Shown: piece after piece, positions 15,897 to 25,800 of the stretch
How the letters are laid out: each line of letters starts with the position of its first letter
Position numbering within the stretch: position 1 is the stretch's first letter
NCBI GenBank assembly: GCA_021777055.1
Contig: JAIQZO010000024.1
Span: 62,001-126,000 of the forward strand
Direction: 5' to 3'
From: Candidatus Anammoxibacter sp.
GTDB taxonomy: Bacteria; Planctomycetota; Brocadiia; Brocadiales; Anammoxibacteraceae
Length of the DNA stretch: 64,000 nucleotides
The notes under the pieces: model-generated
The model's database searches: none
What the model saw: the letters and a program-made list of their open reading frames with translations, nothing else
What the model was told of the DNA's origin: nothing
Position numbers and translations under genes: made by a program

Positions 15897-16727
15897 TTAC
15901 ATTTGAGCTAAATTGGTGATGAGATTATAAGTAAACCAACCGTCATCCGTAACGAATGATTGTGGCTTAGCAGTTGCCGCATCACGTTGGACGCCTATTC
16001 CATTTGAATATGGTTCAAACGTAACTATCTTGTCATATTTTATTCTGAATCGTTTTGATGAGCCTGCAAAGTAAATATGCTTGTTTGTAACTCCCAATAA
16101 TCCAGTATCAGCATGTATTGTTTCTGAAGTTTGCACTCGCTCACCTTTAAATGCGCCAGTACGATAATAAAGCCCCTTAGCAATTTTTATACTTATGCCT
16201 TTCGAGCCACCAACATAGCGCGTGCGTTTTTTTTCTTCATAGTAGTCAACATTCTGGAATACCCAAATAAGCTTTTCTGTCTTCTGTAGATTAAATGGAA
16301 AATTTCCATCGAATTTAATACGCTCTGGTATCTCACCATCAAGAATATCACGAAGAACCGCACCCTTTACTATCTTTGTGAATCCACCATTCCTGTCTAC
16401 TGAATCCTGAGATAGCTCAAAATGCTCTTTTAGTTTTGTTAGAGCTTCTTCCTCTTGAATCGTTAATATTCCATCATCAAAGGCAATCTCTACAGCCTTT
16501 TCCCAGCCAGAAACAACCAATTTCTGCAACGTTATATGGTCAATAAAGCTATTCGCCGCCAGGTTCTCTATATTTGATTCTAATTGTTTTAAATCTCCGC
16601 CGCTTGAACCAATATTACTAACAAGCGACACAATGCTTTGCTTCCCTAATTCATGTTTTTCTATACATCCTTTGTGCGACTTTTTAAGAAAACTAGCAGG
16701 TTCTCCACAATATCTACATTGTCCCAT
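15897..16727 (-). CDS. Zinc-knuckle protein with C-terminal PH-like domain
   Basis: Starting at the ATG 16727-16725 this is a 276-residue protein. It opens with a metal-binding knuckle (C4, C7, H18, C21 in MGQCRYC...SHKGC). An all-helical middle (about 25-140; NIENLAANSFIDHITLQKLV) with an EF/TerB-like acidic turn (FDDGILTIQEEEAL) follows. A beta-rich C-terminus (TGLLGVTNKHIYFAGSSKRF, IKYDKIVTFEPYSNGI) reads like a bacterial PH-type domain. The frame is open 61 codons further upstream, but that part overlaps the K+ channel gene out of frame. The chosen start has gaggaaa about 9 bases upstream and lies 2 bases after the channel stop, so the two are translationally coupled. Function is unknown; a cytosolic sensor or partner for the channel is my inference. 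Confidence 0.72.
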   Translation of the reverse strand: MGQCRYCGEPASFLKKSHKGCIEKHELGKQSIVSLVSNIGSSGGDLKQLESNIENLAANSFIDHITLQKLVVSGWEKAVEIAFDDGILTIQEEEALTKLKEHFELSQDSVDRNGGFTKIVKGAVLRDILDGEIPERIKFDGNFPFNLQKTEKLIWVFQNVDYYEEKKRTRYVGGSKGISIKIAKGLYYRTGAFKGERVQTSETIHADTGLLGVTNKHIYFAGSSKRFRIKYDKIVTFEPYSNGIGVQRDAATAKPQSFVTDDGWFTYNLITNLAQM

Positions 16728-16729
16728 TC

Positions 16730-17461
16730 TTATTTTTCCTCTTGATCTTCCATTCTCGCTTTTGAAAGAGCAGACGCTAACAAACCTGCTGGGACTGCAA
16801 CTATTCCTAAGCCAACCATTAGAATAACAAAGGTAAATATCCTTCCGCCGACCGTTATCGGATAAATATCTCCATACCCTACAGTGGTTAAGGTTGATAT
16901 AGCCCACCAAAGGCTATGAAATATGCTTTTGAATGATTCTGGTTGAGCTTCGTTTTCGAAATAATAGATGCCTACTGCCGACAAATACAAAAGCATTGCT
17001 GTTACGACACCAAATAGTATGATTTCTTCTCTCGCAATTAAGAACGCCCTAGCAAATCTACGTATAGCTCTATTGTATCGAAGCAACTTCATTAGCCGAA
17101 AAAGGCGCAACATTCGAAATATTCTTAAGGATCTAAGATCTATTCCAGTTGACATATAGAAAGGAACGATGGCTGCCAGATCTATAATTCCGTAAAAGCT
17201 GAATATGTAGTTAAATTTACTATCCGCTACATATAACCTTAGTAGATATTCCAAAGTGAATATAACGACTATCACCGTTTCTACAACTCCAAAAATATCC
17301 TTAGGAACTTGTCCAAGATCTGGAAGTGTTTCAATTGAGAATGTAATAATGGATAAAATTATCAGTGCTTGCACAAATAAATCAAAGCTGCGACCTGCGG
17401 CCGTATCATTCCGCTCAATTATTGTCTTTATATCCATTGATGGTTTTATCGTTTCAAACAT
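16730..17461 (-). CDS. Voltage-gated potassium channel (Kv-type, six TM)
   Basis: The 243-residue protein has six hydrophobic helices. S4 carries regularly spaced arginines (about 110-135; LRSLRIFRMLRLFRLMKLLR), and the pore contains WWAISTLTTVGYGDIYP with the K+ filter TVGYGD at 193-198. S6 (FVILMVGLGIVAVPAGLLAS) is followed by only about 13 residues, so no RCK or cyclic-nucleotide domain is attached. It would conduct K+ through the inner membrane in response to depolarisation. The ATG at 17461 lacks a clear ribosome binding site. The next gene starts 2 bases after its stop, and the pair sits beside FRG and recombinase genes. Confidence 0.92.
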   Translation of the reverse strand: MFETIKPSMDIKTIIERNDTAAGRSFDLFVQALIILSIITFSIETLPDLGQVPKDIFGVVETVIVVIFTLEYLLRLYVADSKFNYIFSFYGIIDLAAIVPFYMSTGIDLRSLRIFRMLRLFRLMKLLRYNRAIRRFARAFLIAREEIILFGVVTAMLLYLSAVGIYYFENEAQPESFKSIFHSLWWAISTLTTVGYGDIYPITVGGRIFTFVILMVGLGIVAVPAGLLASALSKARMEDQEEK

Positions 17462-17811
17462 TAAGGAGATAACCAGTTTCCGAATAACACCCCTATTGCA
17501 ATGATATGGGTCTAATTAAACATTTAGATGAAAATACCCATAGCTATTGCTCAGATTTTCAGTTTTCACACGACTTATGAGTGATATCAAAAAAAACTTT
17601 TATTCATAAAAATATAAAACCAATGCAACATAACATGCCCTTATCAGACGATAACAGAAAGTCTATTATATAAAATAAGAAATGATTACATAATAAAAAT
17701 TTGTAGCCATACTAGCACAAGTTCAAGCAGGTTTTAAGACTAATCTGTGGACGCATCTGACTATTTGACGTTTAGTAACCATTAAGACAGACTTGGAACA
17801 CATAGGTTAAT

Positions 17812-17880
17812 GCGAATAATATTCTTTCTCTTTCCACAATAGAATCTCTTGCAAAATAAATTTTGCACTCCGTTTAATTA
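17812..17880. repeat. Dispersed repeat, copy 1 (partner at 44812-44870)
   Basis: The stretch contains aatgcgaat, agaatc and a palindrome tgcaaaataaattttgca (17850-17867) followed by ctccg. The same order of blocks recurs at 44812-44870. It is the only structure I see in the spacer 17462-18002. Confidence 0.55.
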
Positions 17881-18002
17881 ATAATTACAGATGCTCAAAT
17901 TTACTTGATTTCTTAAATTTGACATGGTATCTTTTAGAAATTTGCGTCTCATTTAACTGTAAATATTTAAACAAAGTTTAACTGTATAAGGAAACAAGCA
18001 GA

Positions 18003-18599
18003 TTGATAGATAGGAATATAATTGTTGCAGTCACAGGCGCAAGCGGTGCCGTATATGCACAGAGACTACTACAGATATTAAATCAAAAACAGATAAATAT
18101 CCATTTGGTAATATCAGAATCGGCAATTGATGTGATCGAGCATGAACTCGGCATTAAATTGGACAGGAACAATATTAGCGCACGTAAACTATTAGGCACT
18201 GAACCGCATAATGTTTTCATATATAATCCTTGCGATGTCAATTCTCCAATAATAAGCGGAGGATTCAAGACCATGGGAATGGTAATTGTCCCCTGCAGCA
18301 TGAACAGTCTATGTTCCATTGCAAATGGTATAGCTTCGAATATTATATACAGGGCAGCCAGCGTAACTTTAAAAGAGGGACGAAAATTGGTTCTTGTTCC
18401 CAGAGAAACGCCAGTTACACAAATCCATCTGGAAAACATGCTAAAACTTGCAAATGCTCAGGCATGCATACTTCCTGCAATGCCGGGTTTTTACCACAAC
18501 CCGAAAACGATTGATGATCAAATTGACTTTGTAGTTGCCAAGATTTTAGACTATCTATCCATTGAACATGAGATCAATATTCGGTATGAACACATTTAA
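18003..18599 (+). CDS. ubiX: Flavin prenyltransferase UbiX
   Basis: This is a 198-residue UbiX/Pad1-type protein. The N-terminus IIVAVTGASGAVYAQRLL is the FMN-binding loop. VIVPCSMNSLCSIANGIASN, LVLVPRETP and IHLENMLKLA follow, then MPGFYHNPKTIDDQIDFVVAK. UbiX transfers a dimethylallyl group from DMAP to FMN, making the prenyl-FMN cofactor of UbiD-type decarboxylases in quinone synthesis and other pathways. The start is a TTG at 18003 with aagga ten bases upstream; no ATG exists nearby in frame. No ubiD homologue lies in this window. Length is normal for the family. Confidence 0.93.
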   Translation: MIDRNIIVAVTGASGAVYAQRLLQILNQKQINIHLVISESAIDVIEHELGIKLDRNNISARKLLGTEPHNVFIYNPCDVNSPIISGGFKTMGMVIVPCSMNSLCSIANGIASNIIYRAASVTLKEGRKLVLVPRETPVTQIHLENMLKLANAQACILPAMPGFYHNPKTIDDQIDFVVAKILDYLSIEHEINIRYEHI

Positions 18600-18613
18600 T
18601 GTAATCTTCCAAT

Positions 18614-19000
18614 TTTCCTCTGGGATCTCGATAAAGAAACTCTAGAAGCCAAACTATTTGCTGTATCCTGTATCTAGAATCCTGTATCTGGTTTCTCGTC
18701 TTTTGGTTGTAGTTTCGCTTCATTATGGAATTTCAAAGAAACTTGTTTTTTAGAAAAAAATTTTTACTGTCGGTGGCTAAGTCATTTGCAACAATATAGT
18801 TACTAGATACTAGATACTGGATACTGGATACTGGATAATTTATTTCAACGCCTTAGAACGTTAAACCTTAAACTAAATTTTTCTCTTTTTCCTCTGGTAT
18901 CTCGATAAAAAAACTCTAGAAGCCAAACTATTTGCAGTATCCAGTATCTGGTATCTAGTCTTTTGGTTGCAGTTTCGCTTCATAATGGAATTTCAAAGAA
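18614..19000. repeat. Pair of repeats enclosing heptamer tandem array
   Basis: Copies at 18614-18740 and 18888-19000 share tttcctctgg, the segment ctctagaagccaaactattt, reverse heptamers (atcctgt/atccagt/atctagt) and a tail (ttttggttg...agtttcgcttcat...tggaatttcaaag). Between them, 18802-18836 is five 7-bp units (actagat x2, actggat x3). Together they form inverted arrays with period 7. The same family is at 46164-46360 and 63288-63422. Confidence 0.75.
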
Positions 19001-19115
19001 TACTTGAAATTTGATTATAATTGCAACGAGATTGTACGATAAATAATAGGTATAAAGATAAAATGTTCAGATACAATATTAATTTATTACCTGATAATAA
19101 TTTACATTGAGATTC

Positions 19116-19394
19116 ATGATGGATGATAATGAAAATAATGATATCGGTTTTTTTGATGATAACGGGGAAAAGCTGGACCCAAATTTAATAGTAAAACCAT
19201 CATTATGTACAACGTGCGAAAAAGATGATTACCCAGATCAGGAAATTTTCTGCAATTTGAACAGGTTGGACCAAAAGGACGAAAAGGATTTTGAATGTTA
19301 TGCATACGAATCAAAATTTGAAGATGATACGGACAATGATGACGACGAAGATATAGGCAACTTAGATGAGCATGATGCCGATACTAAATTTTAA
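19116..19394 (+). CDS. Small acidic four-cysteine protein
   Basis: From the ATG at 19116 the product is 92 residues, with an acidic start (MMDDNENNDIGFFDDNG) and an even more acidic tail (DDTDNDDDEDIGNLDEHDAD). Between them is a CxxC-type core: LCTTCEKDD, then EIFCNLNRLDQKDEKDFECYAY. This Cys spacing with NLNR.DQ resembles small conserved proteins of unknown function in anaerobic bacteria and suggests a bound metal. The frame is also open from a TTG at 19107. No strong ribosome binding site is visible. It is convergent with the dehydrogenase gene. Confidence 0.65.
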   Translation: MMDDNENNDIGFFDDNGEKLDPNLIVKPSLCTTCEKDDYPDQEIFCNLNRLDQKDEKDFECYAYESKFEDDTDNDDDEDIGNLDEHDADTKF

Positions 19395-19574
19395 ATGTTA
19401 TATTTTAAATTTTGAATTTTCAATACCACATTATAATACTACACTGTAAAACTTCTCTTTCTAGAAAGGTTTTTGTATTAAAGTAACAGGCACGGATAAA
19501 CGAGCTTGTCCATGCCATCCTGATTTCGCCATTTAAATCTAAAATTTAAAATTCAGAATTTAAAATTTAATTGA
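19387..19574. repeat. Inverted heptamer arrays between convergent genes
   Basis: The left arm (19387-19421) is five 7-bp units of the type aatttta/aattttg. The right arm (19540-19574) is five units of the type taaaatt/cagaatt, the reverse complement type. The arms start in the last codons of the acidic-protein gene. A related array is at 32054-32088. Confidence 0.6.
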
Positions 19575-19607
19575 GATTATACCGCATTGTTCTTACCCTC
19601 CTCACAT

Positions 19608-20597
19608 TTAATCCATATCACGAAAATGCTCAACAATTGCATTAACAGCGGAGGACATCATCTTCCACCGTGTAGCAGTTGTGGCAGATCCTATATGGGG
19701 TAACAGTACTGCGCGATCAATTTCCATTAATCCTTTGTGTATTTCAGGTTCATTCTCATAGACATCCAGCCCTACACCCATAAAGTGCCCACTTTTTAAT
19801 GTTTTAACCAGCGCATTTTCATCAATAACGGTTCCCCTTGCCATGTTAACAAGTACCGCATCCTTTTTGCATGAGAGAAGCCTTGCTTCATCAAACAACT
19901 TTAATGACTCCTTGTTAAGTGGACAGTGAAGGCTAATAACGTCTGAAAGTCTACAAAGATCATCAACTGTAACGTATTCGGGAGGATTCAAATTTAGATC
20001 TGTAAAATATGCCTCTTCACTTATTTCCATAGGTTTACGATTATTGTATATTACCTTCATTCCAAAACCAGATGCCCTTCTTGCTACAGCCTTTCCAATA
20101 CGACCCAGCCCCACAATACCCAGAGTTGCCCCGTTTAACTCTTTACCCATTAAGAGAGTAGGCGACCACCCTGCAAATCGATTATTAACACACATCTTAT
20201 GCCCTTCAATAACCCTTCTTGAGGCAGCAAGGATCAACGCCCATGTCAAATCAGCGGTAGCCTCCGTTAAGAGATCAGGAGTATTGTAAACACCTATCCC
20301 CCTCTCTTTGCATGCTTTGGAATCTATGTTATCTGTACCAACGGCAATGGTTGATATCGCCTTTACGGATTCCGGAAGTCTACTGACAACATCAGATTTA
20401 CATTTTTCAGCTAAGGTAATAACAATACCGTAAGGTTCTTCAGCTTCAACACGTTTTAAAAGTTCATCTTTACCTAACGGAGTATCTGTTTCCGTACAAA
20501 TTAATTCTAAACCGGAGTGACAGTCTTGTAATTCTTTGCAAAGCGCATCAGGCAACTTGCGTGTCGCAAATATCTTGATTTTATCTTTTTGATTCAT
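19608..20597 (-). CDS. D-isomer-specific 2-hydroxyacid dehydrogenase (glyoxylate/hydroxypyruvate reductase-like)
   Basis: The 329-residue protein has the Rossmann NAD(P) motif LGIVGLGRIGKAVARRA (GLGRIG 163-168) and the catalytic triad R254 (NMARGTVID), E283 (ENEPEI) and H301 (LLPHIGSAT). AVGTDNID and NTPDLLTEATADL are the usual substrate-domain motifs. Sequence type fits GyaR/GRHPR proteins that reduce glyoxylate and hydroxypyruvate; D-lactate or phosphoglycerate dehydrogenase is less likely because there is no ACT domain. It is cytosolic. A basic residue follows the Rossmann acidic position (YNNRKP), which often goes with NADPH use. The ATG at 20597 has no neighbour on the same strand. Confidence 0.88.
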   Translation of the reverse strand: MNQKDKIKIFATRKLPDALCKELQDCHSGLELICTETDTPLGKDELLKRVEAEEPYGIVITLAEKCKSDVVSRLPESVKAISTIAVGTDNIDSKACKERGIGVYNTPDLLTEATADLTWALILAASRRVIEGHKMCVNNRFAGWSPTLLMGKELNGATLGIVGLGRIGKAVARRASGFGMKVIYNNRKPMEISEEAYFTDLNLNPPEYVTVDDLCRLSDVISLHCPLNKESLKLFDEARLLSCKKDAVLVNMARGTVIDENALVKTLKSGHFMGVGLDVYENEPEIHKGLMEIDRAVLLPHIGSATTATRWKMMSSAVNAIVEHFRDMD

Positions 20598-21306
20598 TAT
20601 TGATAGAGTATAAATAAGTTAATGGTATGGTTATTAAATGACATTTATTATAACTTCTAATGATTAAGGATGACAAAAGAAAAAGTGTTAAGGTAAACAG
20701 TAAATTGTAACGATTAGGCATTTGTGAGTTATTTAACGGAATAGGGAACAAGAATGCAGTTCCATCAACACAGGTTTTAAGCAAATTTTCTTTTTGTAAT
20801 TACAAAAAAGAGTGAAAAATCCTTTATCATCAAAAACTGTATGAAATGAATTATCAAAGCTGATTAACATATTAAACATAAAATTTCATTCTGGAACTCT
20901 TTGGTTATAATTTGCGCTCTGCAATCAAGGTGCAAATAAATATTTTCCGAAGATCTAAATCACAACCAAATATTTGATTACATAATAATAGTAAACCCAT
21001 ATAAATCTTCTTAAACAAAATCCCCAAGACATTTTCATCAAAAAGATGTAAACTGAATGACGAAACCTTAAAATCTAAACTTAATTTGGGCAGTTCAAAC
21101 ACGGCAGCACAAAACTGTGCAAACTTATGATGTGTCAACCACTTACAAATATTTTACTATTGCAACTTAATCCTGTTCGTGGTATTAATTATATCTATTA
21201 ATGAAACACAATATTCTGTAATTATACTAAAAAAGGAATTAGGTAAGTTATTTTATATTGTGTTTTTTTATACAAAAAATAGATAGGTAAATAAAAGGAA
21301 TTAGAG
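20598..21306. other. Divergent spacer without recognised genes
   Basis: About 700 bp between the divergent dehydrogenase and response-regulator genes. It must hold both promoters. Short open frames occur but none has a ribosome binding site or protein-like composition. I found no convincing sigma-54 element and no copy of the window's repeats. Confidence 0.5.
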
Positions 21307-22746
21307 ATGAAGACCTCTAAAAGTATATTAATTGTTGAAGATGATAAACATGTTTCGGGAATGATTAATCGTCTCTTGTCTAAAGAGGGGTATGGTGTCG
21401 ATGTTGTCCAAAACGGTCAAGAGGCATTAAACAGATTTAAAGATAGTTGTTATGATTTATTGATTTCTGATATCTCAATGCCTGTTATGGGCGGGATAGA
21501 GTTGTTAAAGGAGTTAAGGAAAGATGCCAATGATGTAGAAATTATATTAATAACGGGTTTTGGTAACATAAATGATGCGGTTGAAGCAATGAAACTAGGG
21601 GCATCTGATTATATTACAAAACCTGTCTCAAATGAACAGCTCAAATTGATAATTAGAAGGGTCTTTGAGAAACAGAGTTTAATTAGTGAAGTAGCAGCGT
21701 TACATAAAGTAGCAAAAGATAGATATAGTTTCAGCAACATAATAGGAAAAAGCAAAAAAATGCAGGAGTTGTATGATGTTATATCAACAGTATCTTCAAC
21801 TGATGCAAATATTCTAATAACAGGAGATACAGGTACCGGAAAGGAGCTAGTTGCAAAGGCAATTCATTTTAATAGTTTAAGGAATAAAAAGCCTTTTGTA
21901 CCAATAAATTGTGCGGCTTTACCGGAGAATATCATTGAGAGTGAATTGTTCGGGCATGAATCCGGATCATTTACTGGAGCTGTTAAACGTAAAGTAGGAA
22001 AATTTGAATTTTGCAGTGGGGGAACAATCTTTCTTGATGAAATGTCCAGTATGCCGCTGTCAGTACAAGCGAAACTGCTTAGAGTGTTGCAGGAAAAAAA
22101 AGTTGAAAGGCTGGGAGGCAATGAGTCTATTGACGTTGATGTTAGAATTGTTACCGCAACAAACAAAGATCTGCCGGATATGGTAAGCAAAGAAAAATTT
22201 AGAGAAGATCTATTTTTTCGTTTGAACGTTATACCAATAAATGTACCTCCTCTAAAAGAGCGCAAAGAGGATATTCCTTTATTAGCAAACCATTTTCTTG
22301 AAAAATATAATAAGGCAAATAATAAAGAGATAAAAGGGGTTTCAGGGGATGTGTTAAATGATATGATCTCTTATGATTGGCCTGGAAATGTTAGAGAGTT
22401 TGAAAACATTATTGAAAGAGCTGTTATTATGGCAAAGAAAGACATAATAGCAGAGATTAATTTACCGGTTGATATCTCCACTACCTTAATGCATGAAGGA
22501 CCGAAAGCAATCTTGGCTAATGACCAAATAGTAGGTTCAGGACTGCAAATATTTATGGAAAATTGCGAGAAGGAATACATAATGAAAGTTTTAAAGAAAT
22601 TTGATGGAAATATAAAGGCATCCTCAGAATATGCGAAGACAGAGGAAAAGACACTTTATAGAAGAATGAAAAAATATAATCTATCAAAAGATGACTTTAA
22701 AACTACAGACAGTGTTTCAGCATCTATTGTTCGTTCTCAGGACTAA
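21307..22746 (+). CDS. Sigma-54-dependent response regulator (NtrC/AtoC family)
   Basis: The protein is 479 residues. A receiver domain (1-120) has the acidic pair ED D at 11-13 and phospho-acceptor D55 (LLISDISMP). An AAA+ domain (about 145-380) has Walker A GDTGTGKE (173-180), a sigma-54 contact loop GSFTGA (220-225, Ser instead of the usual Ala) and GGTIFLDE. The C-terminal helix-turn-helix is Fis-like (IKASSEYAKTEEKTLYRRMKKY). It should activate sigma-54 promoters after phosphorylation. aaaggaa precedes the ATG. It converges with a 2046-residue hybrid kinase whose gene ends 62 bp away; the pairing as cognate partners is plausible but unproven. Confidence 0.93.
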   Translation: MKTSKSILIVEDDKHVSGMINRLLSKEGYGVDVVQNGQEALNRFKDSCYDLLISDISMPVMGGIELLKELRKDANDVEIILITGFGNINDAVEAMKLGASDYITKPVSNEQLKLIIRRVFEKQSLISEVAALHKVAKDRYSFSNIIGKSKKMQELYDVISTVSSTDANILITGDTGTGKELVAKAIHFNSLRNKKPFVPINCAALPENIIESELFGHESGSFTGAVKRKVGKFEFCSGGTIFLDEMSSMPLSVQAKLLRVLQEKKVERLGGNESIDVDVRIVTATNKDLPDMVSKEKFREDLFFRLNVIPINVPPLKERKEDIPLLANHFLEKYNKANNKEIKGVSGDVLNDMISYDWPGNVREFENIIERAVIMAKKDIIAEINLPVDISTTLMHEGPKAILANDQIVGSGLQIFMENCEKEYIMKVLKKFDGNIKASSEYAKTEEKTLYRRMKKYNLSKDDFKTTDSVSASIVRSQD

Positions 22747-22795
22747 GGAGGTGTCTGTAAATAAGTTGTACATTTTGCGTTCAGATTTTGGTTAG
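22745..22795 (+). repeat. Second copy of the 1507 repeat
   Basis: The block beginning aaggaggtgtctgtaaataa matches 1507-1556 over its whole length with few differences. It fills the gap between two convergent genes and overlaps the response-regulator stop codon. Confidence 0.6.
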
Positions 22796-22808
22796 AACAA
22801 AAGAAAAA

Positions 22809-25800
22809 TCAAATTAATCGTTTTCCCAAAACCTTACGGATAGTATTACCAAGCTTGATACTGTTACAAGGCTTAGTAATATACGCACTAATGCCTATAT
22901 CTCTTGCTTTTTCGGGAATGATATCCTTATGAGATCCCGTGCAGAGTATGATTGGTGTGCCCGGTTTGATCTTTAACATCTCTTTTGCCAGTTCAATGCC
23001 TGTTAACCCCGACATAGAATAGTCTGTAATTATTATGTCAAAGCGGTCTGGATGCTGTCGAAATCTCTCCAGTGCTCTAGTACTTTCAGTCTCTGTTACA
23101 ACCTTATAACCCAGACTCTCCAGCATTAATTTAACTATATTAACAATAGACTCTTCATCGTCTATGAATAGTACTCTTTCATCTCCCCTCTGTTCCGGTA
23201 GTTTAATCTTTTCATGTACCAATTCAGATTCACAATTAACTACGGGAAAAAATATACTGAATTCCGTTCCATTTCCCTGATCGCTTGAAACTGTAATCGC
23301 CCCCCCATGATTCTTAATAATGCCATGGGCAATCGCAAGCCCCATTCCTGTCCCATCTCCAATCTTTTTTGTAGTAAAGAAAGGATCAAATATACGCTCC
23401 GCAACTTCTGGCGGCATACCTATACCATTATCCGTCACTGTTAACTTTACACAATTTAGCGTCTGTAAACCTTCTCTTTCTGCGAAATCACGCTCAACAT
23501 TTTCCATACCAAGCTCTACCTTTAATTTGCCTTCACGCCCTCTCATTGCATATTCCGCATTTGTGCACAGATTAATTAATACCTGCTGTATCTGCGTTGG
23601 ATCCGCCAATATTTCTCCAATACCCTGGTGGATATTTTGTTCCAACGCAATTGTTGTAGGCATTGACATGCGTACCAACCTCAATGTATCTTTCACTATT
23701 GGTGTGATATTAAACTGCATTTGATCCTGTTCTCCCTGGCGACTGAAGGTCAGGATGCGCTGTATCATATTTGCAGCATTATAAGAGGCCTTTAACGCCT
23801 GGTCTAAATTATCCCTCTCCTCGCTCTCTTCAGCCAACTGATCTCTGGTTAACTCCGTATATCCGATTATTGCCATGAGCAGATTGTTAAAATCGTGAGC
23901 TATGCCACCTGCTAATGTACCAATTGCCTCCAATTTCTGCTTATTCCGCAACCTTGCTTCCAGTTTTATCTCGCCTGTAATATCATTTTTCACCGCGACA
24001 AAGTTGACTATTCTCCCCTGTGTATCGTACACAGGGGAAACTGTTATCCTCTCTGTATACAGAGTGCCGTCCTTTTTCCTGCTGACTATTTGACCACTCC
24101 ACACATCTCCTCCAGCAACCCTGTCCCACATATCATGGTAAGCTGTCTGTTCCTGATTGTCACTATTAAATATGCTCATATTCTCACCTGCTACATCTTC
24201 TGGTTTGTAACCTGTTATATGTTCCAGAGAGGGGTTGGCATAAAATATTTTACCATTGATATCGGTGATAACAATGGCTTCTTCAATTGACTCCATTGCC
24301 GTTACAAGCTGTTTTAGCTCTTTGTTTAATTCCTGCAGATTCCGGTAGTAAACAGCATTTTCCAGGGATATTGCCACCTGGGAAGACAACAACCTTAATG
24401 TCTCAATCCTTTCAGTAGTAAATGCATTAGATGTTATGCTGTTTTCAAGATAAAGGATACCTACAAGCCTAGTCTGCTTAACAATAGGCATGCATAGTGT
24501 AGATTTCGGGCAGTTTTTGATTATATACGGGTCTGTCATGAACGTATTATTATCGGCAGTGTCATTAAGAACGATGTGTTGTTTCGTTCTTTTTACATAG
24601 TTAATCACTGAGTGAGCAACGTCATCTCTTGTTTCTACCGAAACGGTTTTATCCACGTCTATTACACCGTTAAGAGAACTCTCCGCTTCTACATAAAGAC
24701 CACCTTTATGCTCAAGTATTACATACCCTTTACTGGCGCCAGCATTCTCTATTACGATATCCATTAATTTGTGAAGTAGCTTTTCAAGGTCGATGGTCTC
24801 TGATAACGTTTGTGAGGCCTTTAATATTGACCCCATATCTAACGAAGCAAGCGGATCAGCCCCTTGTGAAGCGATACCTGTATACTCTTTGCTCTTTACC
24901 GGCTCAGGGAGAAGATCCAGTTGTGGATACTTCTCTTCCAGGTCCAGTAGTTTCCTCGTCGCTCCCCATTTATAAAAACAGTCGTAAGCTTCTTTCATGT
25001 AGACTTTGGCAATGCGATTCATCCCTCTTGCTAAATAGAAACTGCCGGCCAGTTCGTTGGCAATGGCCTCATTTTGTGTATATTCGTTTTCATGGGCGGA
25101 CTCAATGGCTTGATCATACAGTTCCATGGCATTGGAATCTTTGCCGGTTATACGCGCTATCTCTGCTGAGACCAAAAGATATTTGTGCAGAAAGTTCTCA
25201 GGACAAGTATTTGACAACCTCTTAAGTTTTTCACAGTTTTTTTTCAACTCTCTTAAATAAATACGTTTTTTTCTAGCTGTTGTATTTTCACATGCAGTTA
25301 CTAAAGTTAATGGATAGAATAAACAGTATAAGAAATCCTGAATCATACCAACATTATACTTTTGAAACTTACGATACTCTTTAGCCATATCCATGGCATA
25401 AGAATAGTTCCCAAATAGATACGATAACATTAATTTAGTTCCGTAAAACATATTCAAACATGCATTTAATTTATTGCTTTTTAACTGATCGATAAATTCA
25501 TTTTCATTAAAATCAGAATCACTAAGACCAAGATAATTATCTGTTAATCCTTTTAAATTTAGCACAAACCTTTGAGCCAATGTATGCATACTTGTAATTT
25601 CAGGATAGTCCAGTTTTTTTACAAAATTAGAATACCTTTCTGTTGTTTCATATATACTATCAATAGAATCGCCTTTAATAATCATGCATGTAAAGATATT
25701 ATATATACAATATCCTGGGAATATTAAGTCGCCATTCTCGATCCCATACTTAAAACCTTTTTTCAAATACTCTATATTTATTTTTGCATGCTTGCTCCAA

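Noticed and set aside
16728-16910. N-terminal extension of the zinc-knuckle protein
   Set aside because: These 61 codons overlap the K+ channel coding sequence in another frame and have poor composition; the start at 16727 has a ribosome binding site.
18802-18836. CRISPR-like regular repeat
   Set aside because: Units are 7 bp in direct contact with no spacers, so this is a tandem array and not a CRISPR.
20905-21138. 77-codon minus-strand frame in the divergent spacer
   Set aside because: No ribosome binding site and no recognisable motif; likely chance in AT-rich DNA.
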